DNA of 64,000 nt, from contig NZ_KB904195.1 in assembly GCF_000380005.1 (NCBI RefSeq), forward strand, positions 108,477 through 172,476, given 5' to 3'. A program made the position numbers and the translations under genes. Positions 55,651-64,000 of this stretch are shown piece after piece; position 1 is the stretch's first letter, and the number at the start of each line of letters is the position of its first letter. This DNA is from Streptococcus didelphis DSM 15616 (lineage in GTDB: Bacteria; Bacillota; Bacilli; Lactobacillales; Streptococcaceae). The notes under the pieces are model-generated. The model saw only the letters and a list, made by a program, of their open reading frames with translations, made no database searches and was not told the DNA's origin.

Positions 55651-56460
55651 CTAAAACGAAACTTTGAAAATGTAAATAGAATAGTTATTAAAATAGGAAC
55701 CAGTTCCTTAGTGCAAGCTGAAGGGAAAATCAACCTTGAAAAAATAGACCATCTGGCCTTTGTTATCTCAAGCTTGATGAATAAGGGAAAAGAAGTTATC
55801 TTGGTCTCCTCAGGAGCCATGGGTTTTGGTTTAGATTTATTAAAAATGGCAAAACGTCCCAGCCAGCTTTGTAAGCAACAGGCCATCTCTAGTGTTGGTC
55901 AGGTTGCCATGATGAGTCTCTACTCTCAGATTTTTTCTCATTATCAAACAACTATTTCTCAAATCCTTCTGACCAGAGATGTGGTTGAATACCCTGAAAG
56001 CCTAGAAAATGTTACTAACACCTTTGAAAGTTTATTATCCCTCGGTATCTTACCTATTGTCAATGAGAATGATGCTGTTAGCGTTGATGAGATGGATCAT
56101 GCAACCAAGTTTGGAGATAATGATAGGTTATCAGCAGTGGTATCTAAGATTACAAGAGCAGATTTACTCATTATGCTGTCTGATATTGATGGCTTGTTTG
56201 ATAAGAATCCAACTATTTATGAAGATGCTAAGTTAAGAAGTCAGGTGACTGAAATAACAGAAGACATTCTTAAGTCTGCAGGTGGTGCAGGTAGTAAGTT
56301 TGGAACAGGAGGTATGCTCAGTAAGGTCCAATCAGCCCAAATGGTCTTTGATAATAAAGGCCAGATGTTACTGATGAATGGAGCAAATCCCCGAGACATT
56401 TTAGAGGTTCTAGCAGGTAAGGAACTAGGAACTTGGTTTATTGAAAATAAAGGAAACTAA
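55648..56460 (+). CDS. proB: Glutamate 5-kinase
   Basis: Amino-acid kinase that phosphorylates glutamate, first step of proline synthesis (270 aa). Motifs [31 protein letters not shown] and [33 protein letters not shown] (nucleotide and glutamate sites), and [12 protein letters not shown]. It lacks the C-terminal PUA domain of E. coli ProB, as is usual in streptococci. Likely leaderless. proA starts one base after its stop. Confidence 0.96.
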   Translation: MLKRNFENVNRIVIKIGTSSLVQAEGKINLEKIDHLAFVISSLMNKGKEVILVSSGAMGFGLDLLKMAKRPSQLCKQQAISSVGQVAMMSLYSQIFSHYQTTISQILLTRDVVEYPESLENVTNTFESLLSLGILPIVNENDAVSVDEMDHATKFGDNDRLSAVVSKITRADLLIMLSDIDGLFDKNPTIYEDAKLRSQVTEITEDILKSAGGAGSKFGTGGMLSKVQSAQMVFDNKGQMLLMNGANPRDILEVLAGKELGTWFIENKGN

Positions 56461-56461
56461 T

Positions 56462-57712
56462 ATGACGATTATTGAAAGCTTAGGAAAAAGAGCAAAAAAA
56501 GCTAGTCAAGAACTTGTGAACTTGTCTACTCAGGAAAAAAACCAATTGTTAAACAGGCTAGCAGAGGAATTACTTGCTCAAACTTCTTATATCTTAGAGG
56601 AAAACCAAAAGGATTACCAGCAAGCTAAAAAGCAAGCCAGTTCACAGATTATGCTAGATAGGCTTTTGCTGACAGAAGAACGCCTTCAGGCAATTGCAGA
56701 AGGAGTTAAACAGGTTGCAGATTTACAGGATCCCATTGGTCAGGTTATCCAGGGCTATACTAATAAAGATGGCCTAAAGATTGTTCAAAAAAGAGTTTCA
56801 CTTGGGGTTGTAGCAATGATATTTGAAAGTCGTCCCAATGTTTCAGTAGATGCCTTTTGCCTTACCTTTAAAACCAATAATGCCATTATCCTTCGTGGTG
56901 GAAGAGATGCCCTACATTCTAACAAGGCTCTGGTCACAGTTATTCGAGATAGCTTAAAAAAATCTTCTATTTCTATTGATGCAGTACAGTTGTTAGAAGA
57001 TCCTTCACACGACTTAGCTCAAGAACTTATGTGTGCTACTGAATATGTAGATGTACTGATTCCTCGAGGCGGAGCTAAGCTTATTCAAACGGTCAAAGAA
57101 AAAGCTAAGGTACCAGTTATTGAAACAGGTGTCGGTAATGTCCATATTTATGTTGATAAAGACGCTGATTTAGATATGGCAGCAGCTATCATCATGAATG
57201 CTAAAACACAACGTCCAAGTGTTTGTAATGCCGCAGAGAGTCTTCTGATTCATGAGGAGATTGTGGATTCTTTCATTCCCTTACTTGAAAAAACTCTGGC
57301 AAATCAGCAGAAAGTTATGTTTAGGGCTGATAAAAAAGCACATCAGATTTTTCAAGAGTCAGAATTAGCGACAGAAGAGGATTTTTCAAGAGAGTATTTA
57401 GATTACATGATGTCAGTAGCAGTGGTGGATTCAGTAGATGAGGCTATTAAATGGATTAACCATTACTCAAGCCACCATTCAGAGGCTATTATTACTAATA
57501 ACCTTCAAGCTGCTGAGAAGTTTCAAGATCTCGTTGATTCTGCTGCTGTCTATGTCAATGCCTCAACACGTTTTACCGATGGTTATATTTTTGGCTTAGG
57601 AGCAGAAATTGGAATATCAACTCAAAAGATACATGCAAGAGGTCCTATGGGCTTACAGGCCTTGACCAGTAGTAAATATTATATTAATGGGACAGGGCAA
57701 ATTCGTAAATAA
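56462..57712 (+). CDS. proA: Gamma-glutamyl phosphate reductase
   Basis: NADPH-dependent aldehyde-dehydrogenase-fold enzyme, second step of proline synthesis (416 aa). Family signatures are [39 protein letters not shown], the catalytic cysteine region [16 protein letters not shown] near residue 255, and [22 protein letters not shown] use the ATG at 56462, preceded by AAAGGAAACTA; the frame extends upstream into proB without a better start. Confidence 0.97.
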   Translation: MTIIESLGKRAKKASQELVNLSTQEKNQLLNRLAEELLAQTSYILEENQKDYQQAKKQASSQIMLDRLLLTEERLQAIAEGVKQVADLQDPIGQVIQGYTNKDGLKIVQKRVSLGVVAMIFESRPNVSVDAFCLTFKTNNAIILRGGRDALHSNKALVTVIRDSLKKSSISIDAVQLLEDPSHDLAQELMCATEYVDVLIPRGGAKLIQTVKEKAKVPVIETGVGNVHIYVDKDADLDMAAAIIMNAKTQRPSVCNAAESLLIHEEIVDSFIPLLEKTLANQQKVMFRADKKAHQIFQESELATEEDFSREYLDYMMSVAVVDSVDEAIKWINHYSSHHSEAIITNNLQAAEKFQDLVDSAAVYVNASTRFTDGYIFGLGAEIGISTQKIHARGPMGLQALTSSKYYINGTGQIRK

Positions 57713-57718
57713 ATTATA

Positions 57719-57758
57719 AGGGAAGTTATCAAAGCTAGCGCTTACAGGCTTCCTTTTT
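57719..57758 (+). terminator. proBA terminator
   Basis: GGGAAG...CTTCC outer stem with an inner AAGC-tagc-GCTT, followed by TTTTT. Confidence 0.75.
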
Positions 57759-57779
57759 GTTTTCTTAATATCTAAAATA

Positions 57780-57798
57780 TGATAGAATTAAAGATATG
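57780..57798 (+). promoter_or_regulatory. rsmH promoter, extended -10 abutting the start codon
   Basis: TG-A-TAGAAT (hexamer 57783-57788), seven bases (TAAAGAT), then ATG at 57796; no upstream ribosome-binding site on the expected transcript. Confidence 0.6.
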
Positions 57799-58746
57799 AC
57801 AAATGAATTTCATCATGTAACGGTTCTTCTTAAAGAGACTGTGGATATGCTTAAGGTAAAAGCAGACGGTATTTATGTCGATGCAACTCTAGGTGGCGCT
57901 GGGCACTCAGCTTATTTGTTGTCCCAATTAAGTGAAAAAGGACATCTCTATTGTTTTGACCAAGATCAAAAAGCAATCGATAATGCCCAAAACGTCTTAA
58001 AAACCTATATTGATAAGGGTCAAGTGACCTTTATTAAAGATAATTTCCGTCATTTAAAGACACAGTTAGCTTCTTATGGAGTAACTTCAATTGATGGCAT
58101 TCTCTATGATTTAGGTGTATCAAGCCCACAATTAGATGAAAGAGAAAGAGGGTTTTCTTACCGACAAGATGCTCCTTTAGACATGCGCATGGATTCGGAT
58201 GCCTCTTTAACAGCTTATCAAGTGGTTAATGACTATGATTTCCATGATTTAGTTAGAATTTTTTTCAGATATGGTGAGGATAAATTCTCTAAGCAAATAG
58301 CAAGGAAAATCGAGCAAGTACGTGCTCTCAAGCCTATTGAGTCTACAGAAGAGTTGGCTGAGATTATCAAATCTGCAAAACCCGCTAAAGAACTCAAGAA
58401 AAAAGGACATCCTGCTAAGCAGATCTTCCAAGCCATACGCATTGAAGTTAATGATGAGCTAGGAGCAGCGGATCAATCTATTCAAGATGCCATGTCGCTT
58501 TTAGCTTTAGATGGTAGGATTTCTGTTATTACCTTTCATTCTTTAGAGGACCGTTTGACCAAGCAGCTTTTTAAAGAAGCTAGCACGGTTGATGTTCCTA
58601 AAGGCCTACCTTTTATACCTGAGGATATGCACCCTAAATTTGAATTAGTAACTCGAAAGCCTATTCTCCCTAGTCAAGAAGAGTTAGCAGTTAATAATCG
58701 GGCACATTCAGCAAAATTGCGTGTGGCCAGAAAAGTTCGGATTTAA
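57796..58746 (+). CDS. rsmH: 16S rRNA (cytosine-1402-N4)-methyltransferase
   Basis: SAM-dependent enzyme (old name MraW) that methylates C1402 in the P site of 16S rRNA (316 aa). N-terminal [38 protein letters not shown] holds the SAM motif; [32 protein letters not shown] is the family signature; [17 protein letters not shown] near the C-terminus. Leads the cell-division cluster rsmH-ftsL-pbp2X-mraY and appears to have its own leaderless-type promoter. Confidence 0.97.
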   Translation: MTNEFHHVTVLLKETVDMLKVKADGIYVDATLGGAGHSAYLLSQLSEKGHLYCFDQDQKAIDNAQNVLKTYIDKGQVTFIKDNFRHLKTQLASYGVTSIDGILYDLGVSSPQLDERERGFSYRQDAPLDMRMDSDASLTAYQVVNDYDFHDLVRIFFRYGEDKFSKQIARKIEQVRALKPIESTEELAEIIKSAKPAKELKKKGHPAKQIFQAIRIEVNDELGAADQSIQDAMSLLALDGRISVITFHSLEDRLTKQLFKEASTVDVPKGLPFIPEDMHPKFELVTRKPILPSQEELAVNNRAHSAKLRVARKVRI

Positions 58747-58750
58747 TACT

Positions 58751-59074
58751 ATGAATAATGAAAAAAGAACCCAAGCAGTCACAACTGCCTTACAAAATAG
58801 AATTAGAACTTTCTCACGAATTGAGAAAGCTTTTTATAGTGCCATAATTGTCACAGCTATTACTATGGCTGTTAGTATTATCTATCTTCAGAGTCGCAAA
58901 TTACAACTCCAACAGGAGATTACAAGTTTAAATAGGCAGATTAGTGACAAAAAATCAGAACTCAATAATGTAAAGCAAGAGGTCAATGAGTTATCACGCC
59001 GTGATAGAATAGTTGATATTGCTGGTAAAAATGGTCTCAGTAACCGAAATGATAATATTAAGAAAGTGGACTAA
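58751..59074 (+). CDS. ftsL: Cell division protein FtsL
   Basis: Bitopic division protein (107 aa from the ATG at 58751): short basic cytoplasmic part, one membrane helix (AFYSAIIVTAITMAVSIIYL, about residues 28-48), then an extracellular coiled coil (LQQEITSLNRQISDKKSELNNVKQEVNELSRRDRI). Links FtsQ/DivIB and FtsB/DivIC with the synthase at the septum. Position between rsmH and pbp2X is diagnostic. Confidence 0.93.
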   Translation: MNNEKRTQAVTTALQNRIRTFSRIEKAFYSAIIVTAITMAVSIIYLQSRKLQLQQEITSLNRQISDKKSELNNVKQEVNELSRRDRIVDIAGKNGLSNRNDNIKKVD

Positions 59075-59077
59075 TCT

Positions 59078-61324
59078 ATGAAAAAATTTCAAAAATATTT
59101 TTTAGATTATGCTGTCCGTGATCGAAAAACTCCTGTTAAAAACCGTATCCATGTTGGACAAAACATGATGATTTTAAGCATTTTCATGTTCTTTGTCTTT
59201 ATTATTAATTTTGTTATTATTATTGGAACGGACCATAAGTTTGGTGTCAATTTATCTGAAGGAGCCAAGAAAGTTTATCAAGAGACAGTTAAGGTTCAGG
59301 CTAAACGTGGGACCATCTTTGATAGAAACGGTGTAGCTATTGCAGTTGACTCGACCACCTACAGCATTTATGCTGTCTTGGATAAAAAATTTGTCTCTGC
59401 CACTGGTGAGAAGCTCTATGTTCAACCCTCACAATTTGAAACAGTAGCGAATATCCTAAAAGAACAACTAGGAATGAATAAAAAAGAGGTCATTAAGCAG
59501 TTAAAGCAAAAAGGCCTTTTCCAAGTTTCATTTGGGACATCAGGTTCAGGAATTTCTTATAGTAAGATGAGTACCATTCGAAAAGAGATGGAGAAGGCCA
59601 AAATAAAGGGCGTTGCCTTTTCAACAAGCCCAGGTAGAATGTATCCTAATGGCACCTTCGCTTCAGAATTCATCGGTTTAGCAGCTCTGCATGAAAATAA
59701 GGATGGCAGTAAGAGCCTGGTTGGTAAAACAGGCTTAGAATCTTCATTAAATACACTTTTATCGGGTAAAGATGGAACTATTACCTATGAAAAGGATAGA
59801 AATGGCAACACCTTACTAGGAACAGGTAAAACCATAAAGAAAGCGGTAGATGGCAAAGATGTTTACACAACACTATCAGAGCCTATTCAAACCTTCCTTG
59901 AAACTAAGATGGATGTCTTTCAAGAAAAAGCTAAGGGTGTTTTAACGAGTGCTACTTTAGTGAATGCTAAGACAGGAGAGGTACTAGCGACTTCACAGCG
60001 TCCTAGCTACAATGCTGATACCTTAGAGGGCTTAAACAATAAAAACTATAACTGGAAAAGTGCTCTTTATCAGAATAACTTTGAACCTGGCTCAACCATG
60101 AAAGTCATGACCCTAGCTGCTGCTATTGATGAAGGAGTCTTTAAGCCTAATGAAACCTATAGTAACGCTAATGGTTTAACTATTGCAGATGCGACTATTC
60201 AGGACTGGTCTATTAATGAAGGAATTTCTACTGGCCAGTACATGACCTATGCCCAAGGTTTTGCCTATTCAAGTAACGTTGGGATGACAAAACTAGAGCA
60301 AAAAATGGGTAACGAAACCTGGCTAGATTATCTGGAGAAATTTAAGTTTGGCTATCCAACAAGGTTTGGAACAGGAAATGAAGAATCTGGTATTTTTCCT
60401 TCAGATAATATCGTAACCCAGGCTATGAGTGCCTTTGGTCAGGGGATCAGTGTAACTCAGATTCAGATGCTAAGGGCTTTTACAGCCATTTCTAATAATG
60501 GAGTTATGCTAGAGCCTCAGTTTATTAATAAAATTTATGACCCTAATAGTGCCACTTATCGAATAGCTTCTAAGGAGGTTATTGGTAAACCTGTTTCTAA
60601 AAAAGCAGCTAGTGAAACAAGGGAATATATGGTAACTGTTGGTACAGATCCTGTATATGGAACCCTTTACTCAAAATCTAAGGGACCAATCATTAAAGTT
60701 GGCAATTTGCCCATAGCTGTTAAGTCTGGTACTGCTCAGATTGCTTCAGAAAATGGTAGTGGGTATTTAGAAGGAGGACAAACCAACTATGTCTTCTCAG
60801 TAGTAGCCATGGTTCCTTCTGATAATCCAGATTTCATGATGTATGTGACTATTCAACAACCTGAACATTGGAGTGGTATGTTCTGGGAAGATGTGGTTAA
60901 TCCCGTTTTAGAAGAGGCTTACCTCATGCAGGAAACCTTACAAAGTCCATCTACTTCAGAAAAAGAAACAACTTATAAATTACCAGACTTTGTTGGAAAA
61001 AATCCAGGTCATGTTTCTGACGAGCTTCGTCGGAATTTAGTACAACCTATTGTGCTAGGAAATGGTAGAAAAATAAGCAAGCTTTCTAAGTCTAAAGGAA
61101 CATCTCTTAAGGCTAACCAACAAATACTCTTATTGACAAATAAACTAGATACCTTACCAGATATGTATGGCTGGAGTAAAAAAAATAGTGAAACATTTGC
61201 AAAATGGACAGGACTTGAGATACAATATAAAGGTTCTGAAAAAGGACGAGTGATTAAACAGAGTGCCTCTGTTGGTAAATCACTTAAAAAAATTAAGACA
61301 TTAAAAATAACACTAGGAGAATAA
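59078..61324 (+). CDS. pbp2X: Penicillin-binding protein 2X
   Basis: Class B transpeptidase that cross-links septal peptidoglycan and a main beta-lactam target (748 aa). Membrane helix near residues 28-50, a dimerisation domain beginning [10 protein letters not shown], then the transpeptidase with active-site STMK (in [12 protein letters not shown], around residue 340), SSN ([10 protein letters not shown]) and KSGTAQ. Two PASTA domains follow ([18 protein letters not shown] and [16 protein letters not shown]). All catalytic motifs are intact. Confidence 0.97.
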   Translation: MKKFQKYFLDYAVRDRKTPVKNRIHVGQNMMILSIFMFFVFIINFVIIIGTDHKFGVNLSEGAKKVYQETVKVQAKRGTIFDRNGVAIAVDSTTYSIYAVLDKKFVSATGEKLYVQPSQFETVANILKEQLGMNKKEVIKQLKQKGLFQVSFGTSGSGISYSKMSTIRKEMEKAKIKGVAFSTSPGRMYPNGTFASEFIGLAALHENKDGSKSLVGKTGLESSLNTLLSGKDGTITYEKDRNGNTLLGTGKTIKKAVDGKDVYTTLSEPIQTFLETKMDVFQEKAKGVLTSATLVNAKTGEVLATSQRPSYNADTLEGLNNKNYNWKSALYQNNFEPGSTMKVMTLAAAIDEGVFKPNETYSNANGLTIADATIQDWSINEGISTGQYMTYAQGFAYSSNVGMTKLEQKMGNETWLDYLEKFKFGYPTRFGTGNEESGIFPSDNIVTQAMSAFGQGISVTQIQMLRAFTAISNNGVMLEPQFINKIYDPNSATYRIASKEVIGKPVSKKAASETREYMVTVGTDPVYGTLYSKSKGPIIKVGNLPIAVKSGTAQIASENGSGYLEGGQTNYVFSVVAMVPSDNPDFMMYVTIQQPEHWSGMFWEDVVNPVLEEAYLMQETLQSPSTSEKETTYKLPDFVGKNPGHVSDELRRNLVQPIVLGNGRKISKLSKSKGTSLKANQQILLLTNKLDTLPDMYGWSKKNSETFAKWTGLEIQYKGSEKGRVIKQSASVGKSLKKIKTLKITLGE

Positions 61325-61325
61325 T

Positions 61326-62333
61326 ATGTTTTTAACACTAACGGCAGGACTAATTGCCTTACTGCTAACTGCCTTGGTCATGCCCTATTTTATCAATTTC
61401 TATCAGATTAAAAAAATTAGTGGCCAACAAATGCATGAGGATGTTAAACAACATATTGCTAAGGCTGGTACACCTACTATGGGGGGGACAGTCTTTCTTC
61501 TGGTATCCACTGTCATAGCTATCATTTATGGCTTGCTGTTTTTCCATCAGGCTGGAAGTTTTGGTCTTATCTCTGGAATACTTGCTATTTTAATTATCTA
61601 TGGACTGATTGGCTTTCTGGATGATTTTTTAAAAATTTTCAAACAGATCAATGAAGGGTTGACTCCTAAACAAAAACTAGCTTTACAAATAGTAGGGGGA
61701 TTAATCTTCTACTTTTTACATGTTGCCCCAAATGGTATTGATGCGGTTAATGTCTTAGGTTATCCAATCCACTTAGGTATTTTTTACATCTTTTTTGTCT
61801 TATTTTGGACAGTTGGTTTTTCAAATGCTGTTAATCTAACAGATGGAATTGATGGTTTAGCTTCAATATCTGTAGTTATCAGCTTAATTACCTATGGGAT
61901 TATCGCCTTTAAGCAAGGACAGTATGATCTTTTGATGTTAATTGGAGCGGTCATTGGTTCCCTTTTAGGATTTTTCTTATTTAATCATAAGCCAGCTAAG
62001 GTTTTTATGGGAGACGTTGGAAGTTTAGCCTTGGGTGCTCTCTTAGCTGCTATTTCCATTGCCTTGCGTCAGGAATGGACACTCTTAGTTATTGGAATTG
62101 TGTATGTTTTTGAAACAAGTTCTGTCATGTTACAGGTTGCTTATTTTAAATATACCAAGAAAAAGTTTGGTCAAGGACATCGCATTTTTAGAATGACACC
62201 TTTTCACCATCATTTAGAACTAGGTGGTTTATCAGGTAAAGCAAAAGCTTGGTCTGAATGGAAAGTTGATAGTTTTTTATGGGCAGTTGGTAGCATAGCT
62301 AGCTTATTGGTATTAGCCTTTCTCTATTTATAA
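61326..62333 (+). CDS. mraY: Phospho-N-acetylmuramoyl-pentapeptide-transferase
   Basis: Membrane enzyme that makes lipid I from UDP-MurNAc-pentapeptide and undecaprenyl phosphate (335 aa, ten helices). Motifs [23 protein letters not shown] (the Asp pair), [29 protein letters not shown] and the histidine cluster [12 protein letters not shown] are all present. Starts one base after the pbp2X stop. Terminator at 62398. Confidence 0.98.
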   Translation: MFLTLTAGLIALLLTALVMPYFINFYQIKKISGQQMHEDVKQHIAKAGTPTMGGTVFLLVSTVIAIIYGLLFFHQAGSFGLISGILAILIIYGLIGFLDDFLKIFKQINEGLTPKQKLALQIVGGLIFYFLHVAPNGIDAVNVLGYPIHLGIFYIFFVLFWTVGFSNAVNLTDGIDGLASISVVISLITYGIIAFKQGQYDLLMLIGAVIGSLLGFFLFNHKPAKVFMGDVGSLALGALLAAISIALRQEWTLLVIGIVYVFETSSVMLQVAYFKYTKKKFGQGHRIFRMTPFHHHLELGGLSGKAKAWSEWKVDSFLWAVGSIASLLVLAFLYL

Positions 62334-62397
62334 TAAGATTTACATCTGGTTGAGCCTATAAAGGCCCTGACCTATTTGCAAAAAATTACTATAGGCT

Positions 62398-62434
62398 AAG
62401 GAGCTGTTCAAATCGTGCACAGCTCCTTTTGCTT
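62398..62434 (+). terminator. mraY terminator
   Basis: AAGGAGCTGT...ACAGCTCCTTTT, 10-bp stem. Confidence 0.85.
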
Positions 62435-62457
62435 GTCTAATGGTTTAATGATATAAT
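62429..62457 (+). promoter_or_regulatory. Promoter of the DEAD-box helicase gene
   Basis: TTGCTT (62429-62434), a 17-bp spacer and TATAAT (62452-62457), with the -35 overlapping the end of the mraY terminator. Confidence 0.7.
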
Positions 62458-62478
62458 AGAAAAGAAGAAGAGGTAACT

Positions 62479-63822
62479 ATGTCATTTAAAGATTATAATT
62501 TCAAACACTACATTCAGCAGGCCCTTGAGGAGATTCATTTTCAAGAACCTACCGAAGTTCAAAAAAAACTCATCCCCCTTGTTAATTCTGGTCGTGATTT
62601 AGTAGGTGAATCCAAGACAGGATCAGGTAAAACACACACATTCTTATTGCCAATATTTGAAAAACTTGATGAAAACAGTCAAGATGTTCAAGTTCTTATT
62701 ACCGCCCCAAGTAGAGAATTAGCAAGTCAAATTTTTAATGCTGCTAAGCAAATTGCAAGCTTTTCTGAACAAGAAATTAGAATTGCTAACTATGTCGGTG
62801 GAACAGATAAACTTCGTCAAATTGAAAAACTCCAAGTATCACAGCCGCATATTGTAGTGGGAACGCCTGGTCGTATTTATGACTTGGTTAAATCTGGACA
62901 TTTAGCTATTTATAAGGCTAAAACATTTGTTGTAGATGAGGCAGATATGACAATGGACATGGGCTTTTTAGATACTGTTGATAAGATAGCAGCTGCTCTG
63001 CCTAAGGAAGTTCAAATCTTAGTTTTTTCAGCTACAATTCCTAAAAAGTTACAACCCTTTTTAAAAAAATATCTCACTAATCCTGTCATTGAACAAATAA
63101 AAACAGAAACAGTTATTGCAGATACCATTGATAATTGGCTAGTGTCTACTAAGGGACGTGATAAAAATAGTCAGATTCTAAATATCTTACAAACAATGCA
63201 CCCTTATTTAGCAATGATCTTTGTAAATACAAAGGAGAGAGCAGATGAATTGCATCACTTCCTAGTATCAAATGGCTTAAAGGTTGCTAAAATTCATGGG
63301 GGCATTCCACCAAGAGAGCGTAAACGCATTATGAATCAAGTGAAAAAACTTGATTTTGAGTATATTGTTGCGACTGATTTGGCAGCCCGTGGTATTGATA
63401 TTGAAGGGGTTAGTCACGTTATCAATGATGCTATCCCTCAAGACCTATCCTTTTTTGTCCATCGTGTTGGTCGTTCTGGCCGAAATGGACTTTCAGGAAC
63501 TGCTATTACCCTTTATCAACCAAGTGATGATTCTGATATTAAAGAATTAGAAAAGATGGGAATTTCTTTTGTTCCTAAAGTTCTTAAAGACGGTGAATTT
63601 CAAGATACCTATGACCGGGATCGTAGACATAACCGTGAAAAATCATATCAAAAACTCGATACTGAGATGATTGGCCTTGTTAAAAAGAAAAAGAAAAAAG
63701 TAAAACCAGCCTACAAAAAGAAAATTCAATGGGTAGTTGATGAAAAACGTCGTAAAGAACGTCGTTCTGAAGGAAAAGCTCGAGCAAGGGCTGAGCGTAA
63801 GGCTAAGAAACAAAGCTTTTAG
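62479..63822 (+). CDS. DEAD-box ATP-dependent RNA helicase (CshB-like)
   Basis: RNA helicase (447 aa). Motifs in order: I ESKTGSGKTHTF, Ia APSRELASQ, Ib VGTPGRIYDL, II VDEADM, III FSATIP, then in the second RecA domain IV MIFVNTKERADEL, V VATDLAARGIDIEGVSHVIN and VI FFVHRVGRSGRNG. A basic tail (KKKKKKVKPAYKKKIQWVVDEKRRKERR) follows and may hold RNA. It resembles CshB-type helicases linked to cold adaptation and mRNA decay. Ribosome-binding site GAAGAAGAGG. Confidence 0.95.
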   Translation: MSFKDYNFKHYIQQALEEIHFQEPTEVQKKLIPLVNSGRDLVGESKTGSGKTHTFLLPIFEKLDENSQDVQVLITAPSRELASQIFNAAKQIASFSEQEIRIANYVGGTDKLRQIEKLQVSQPHIVVGTPGRIYDLVKSGHLAIYKAKTFVVDEADMTMDMGFLDTVDKIAAALPKEVQILVFSATIPKKLQPFLKKYLTNPVIEQIKTETVIADTIDNWLVSTKGRDKNSQILNILQTMHPYLAMIFVNTKERADELHHFLVSNGLKVAKIHGGIPPRERKRIMNQVKKLDFEYIVATDLAARGIDIEGVSHVINDAIPQDLSFFVHRVGRSGRNGLSGTAITLYQPSDDSDIKELEKMGISFVPKVLKDGEFQDTYDRDRRHNREKSYQKLDTEMIGLVKKKKKKVKPAYKKKIQWVVDEKRRKERRSEGKARARAERKAKKQSF

Positions 63823-63828
63823 AAGTTG

Positions 63829-63859
63829 AGCATTGAGAACTAGTTCTTGATGCTTTTTT
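63829..63859 (+). terminator. Helicase terminator
   Basis: AGCATTGAGAAC/TAGTTCTTGATGCT palindrome followed by TTTTTT. Confidence 0.85.
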
Positions 63860-63879
63860 GTTTAGATATGATTTTGCTA

Positions 63880-63908
63880 TTGAACTGATAAAAAAATGCT
63901 ATTATACA
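63880..63908 (+). promoter_or_regulatory. Promoter of the gene at the window end
   Basis: TTGAAC (63880-63885), a 17-bp spacer and TATACA (63903-63908). Confidence 0.6.
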
Positions 63909-63959
63909 AGTCAGCTAGCTTTTGTTAAAATGACTCTATCACTAGCAAGGAGAAAAAAG

Positions 63960-64000
63960 ATGACATATTATGTAAGACTTATTAAGATTTCCTTACTTGT
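63960..64000 (+). CDS. Start of a gene cut by the window end
   Basis: ATG at 63960 after AGCAAGGAGAAAAA opens MTYYVRLIKISLL, a basic then hydrophobic start like a signal peptide or membrane segment. Too short to identify. Confidence 0.6.
   Translation, partial: MTYYVRLIKISLL

Overview
The window is a low-GC chromosomal segment from a Streptococcus, most likely of the pyogenic group. This is inferred from gene content and order: accDA / serS / manLMN-manO; tsaE-GNAT-LCP; ecsAB-ccrZ-trmB; rimP-nusA-rnpM-ylxQ-infB-rbfA; glyQS near glpKOF, a NADH-oxidase-like gene with a Mga-like regulator, and tkt; proBA; rsmH-ftsL-pbp2X-mraY. Nearly all of it is core genome. I see no intact insertion sequence, prophage, CRISPR array or rRNA.

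Layout. 1-1293: end of the fatty-acid operon (accD 3' part, accA). 1457-3036: serS on the minus strand with a T-box leader. 3037-4104: membrane acyltransferase. 4180-7983: manO, manN, manM, manL on the minus strand, with a CcpA site in the promoter and an unusually long, repeat-rich manL-manM gap. 7984-8796: Cof-type HAD phosphatase. 9071-12243: two tandem purine permeases with matching promoters. 12344-14622: tsaE, GNAT acetyltransferase, LCP-family ligase. 14816-16484: small protein, HIT protein, and a CPBP protease gene broken by two frameshifts. 16754-20003: ecsA, ecsB, ccrZ, trmB. 20040-20126: tRNA-Ser(GGA). 20404-26034: rimP-nusA-rnpM-ylxQ-infB-rbfA. 26087-27688: secreted esterase and an orphan copper repressor copY. 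27817-33032: DeoR regulator diverging from a galactitol/galactose-type PTS plus lacABC. 33156-38551: HAD phosphatase, TetR regulator, DegV, nagA, aldo/keto reductase, ICMT-like protein. 38577-42203: T-box, glyQ, glyS, DUF896 protein. 42454-47034: PepSY lipoprotein, then glpK-glpO-glpF. 47144-52928: cysteine-less NADH-oxidase-like flavoprotein, Mga-like regulator, fructose-6-phosphate aldolase/transaldolase-like gene, tkt. 53159-57712: ABC exporter pair and proBA. 57796-62333: rsmH-ftsL-pbp2X-mraY. 62479-63822: DEAD-box helicase. 63960-64000: first codons of another gene.

How it works together. Carbon uptake and its control recur: the Man PTS, the galactose-type PTS with the tagatose-6-phosphate steps (lacD is not here), glycerol use and the pentose-phosphate enzymes all have, or seem to have, CcpA (cre) sites. 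Translation and cell-wall housekeeping fill the rest, with T-boxes on both aminoacyl-tRNA synthetase loci.

Most interesting observations: (1) six genes share an extended -10 element (TGn plus hexamer) ending 6-7 nt before the start codon, predicting leaderless mRNAs; (2) palindromic intergenic terminators that look like paired insertion-sequence ends; (3) a duplicated ~48-bp hairpin element between manL and manM; (4) a flavoprotein of the NADH oxidase family without its redox cysteine, overlapping a Mga-like regulator gene; (5) copY with a cop box but no copper ATPase next to it; (6) a 10-codon mini-ORF overlapping the nusA start.
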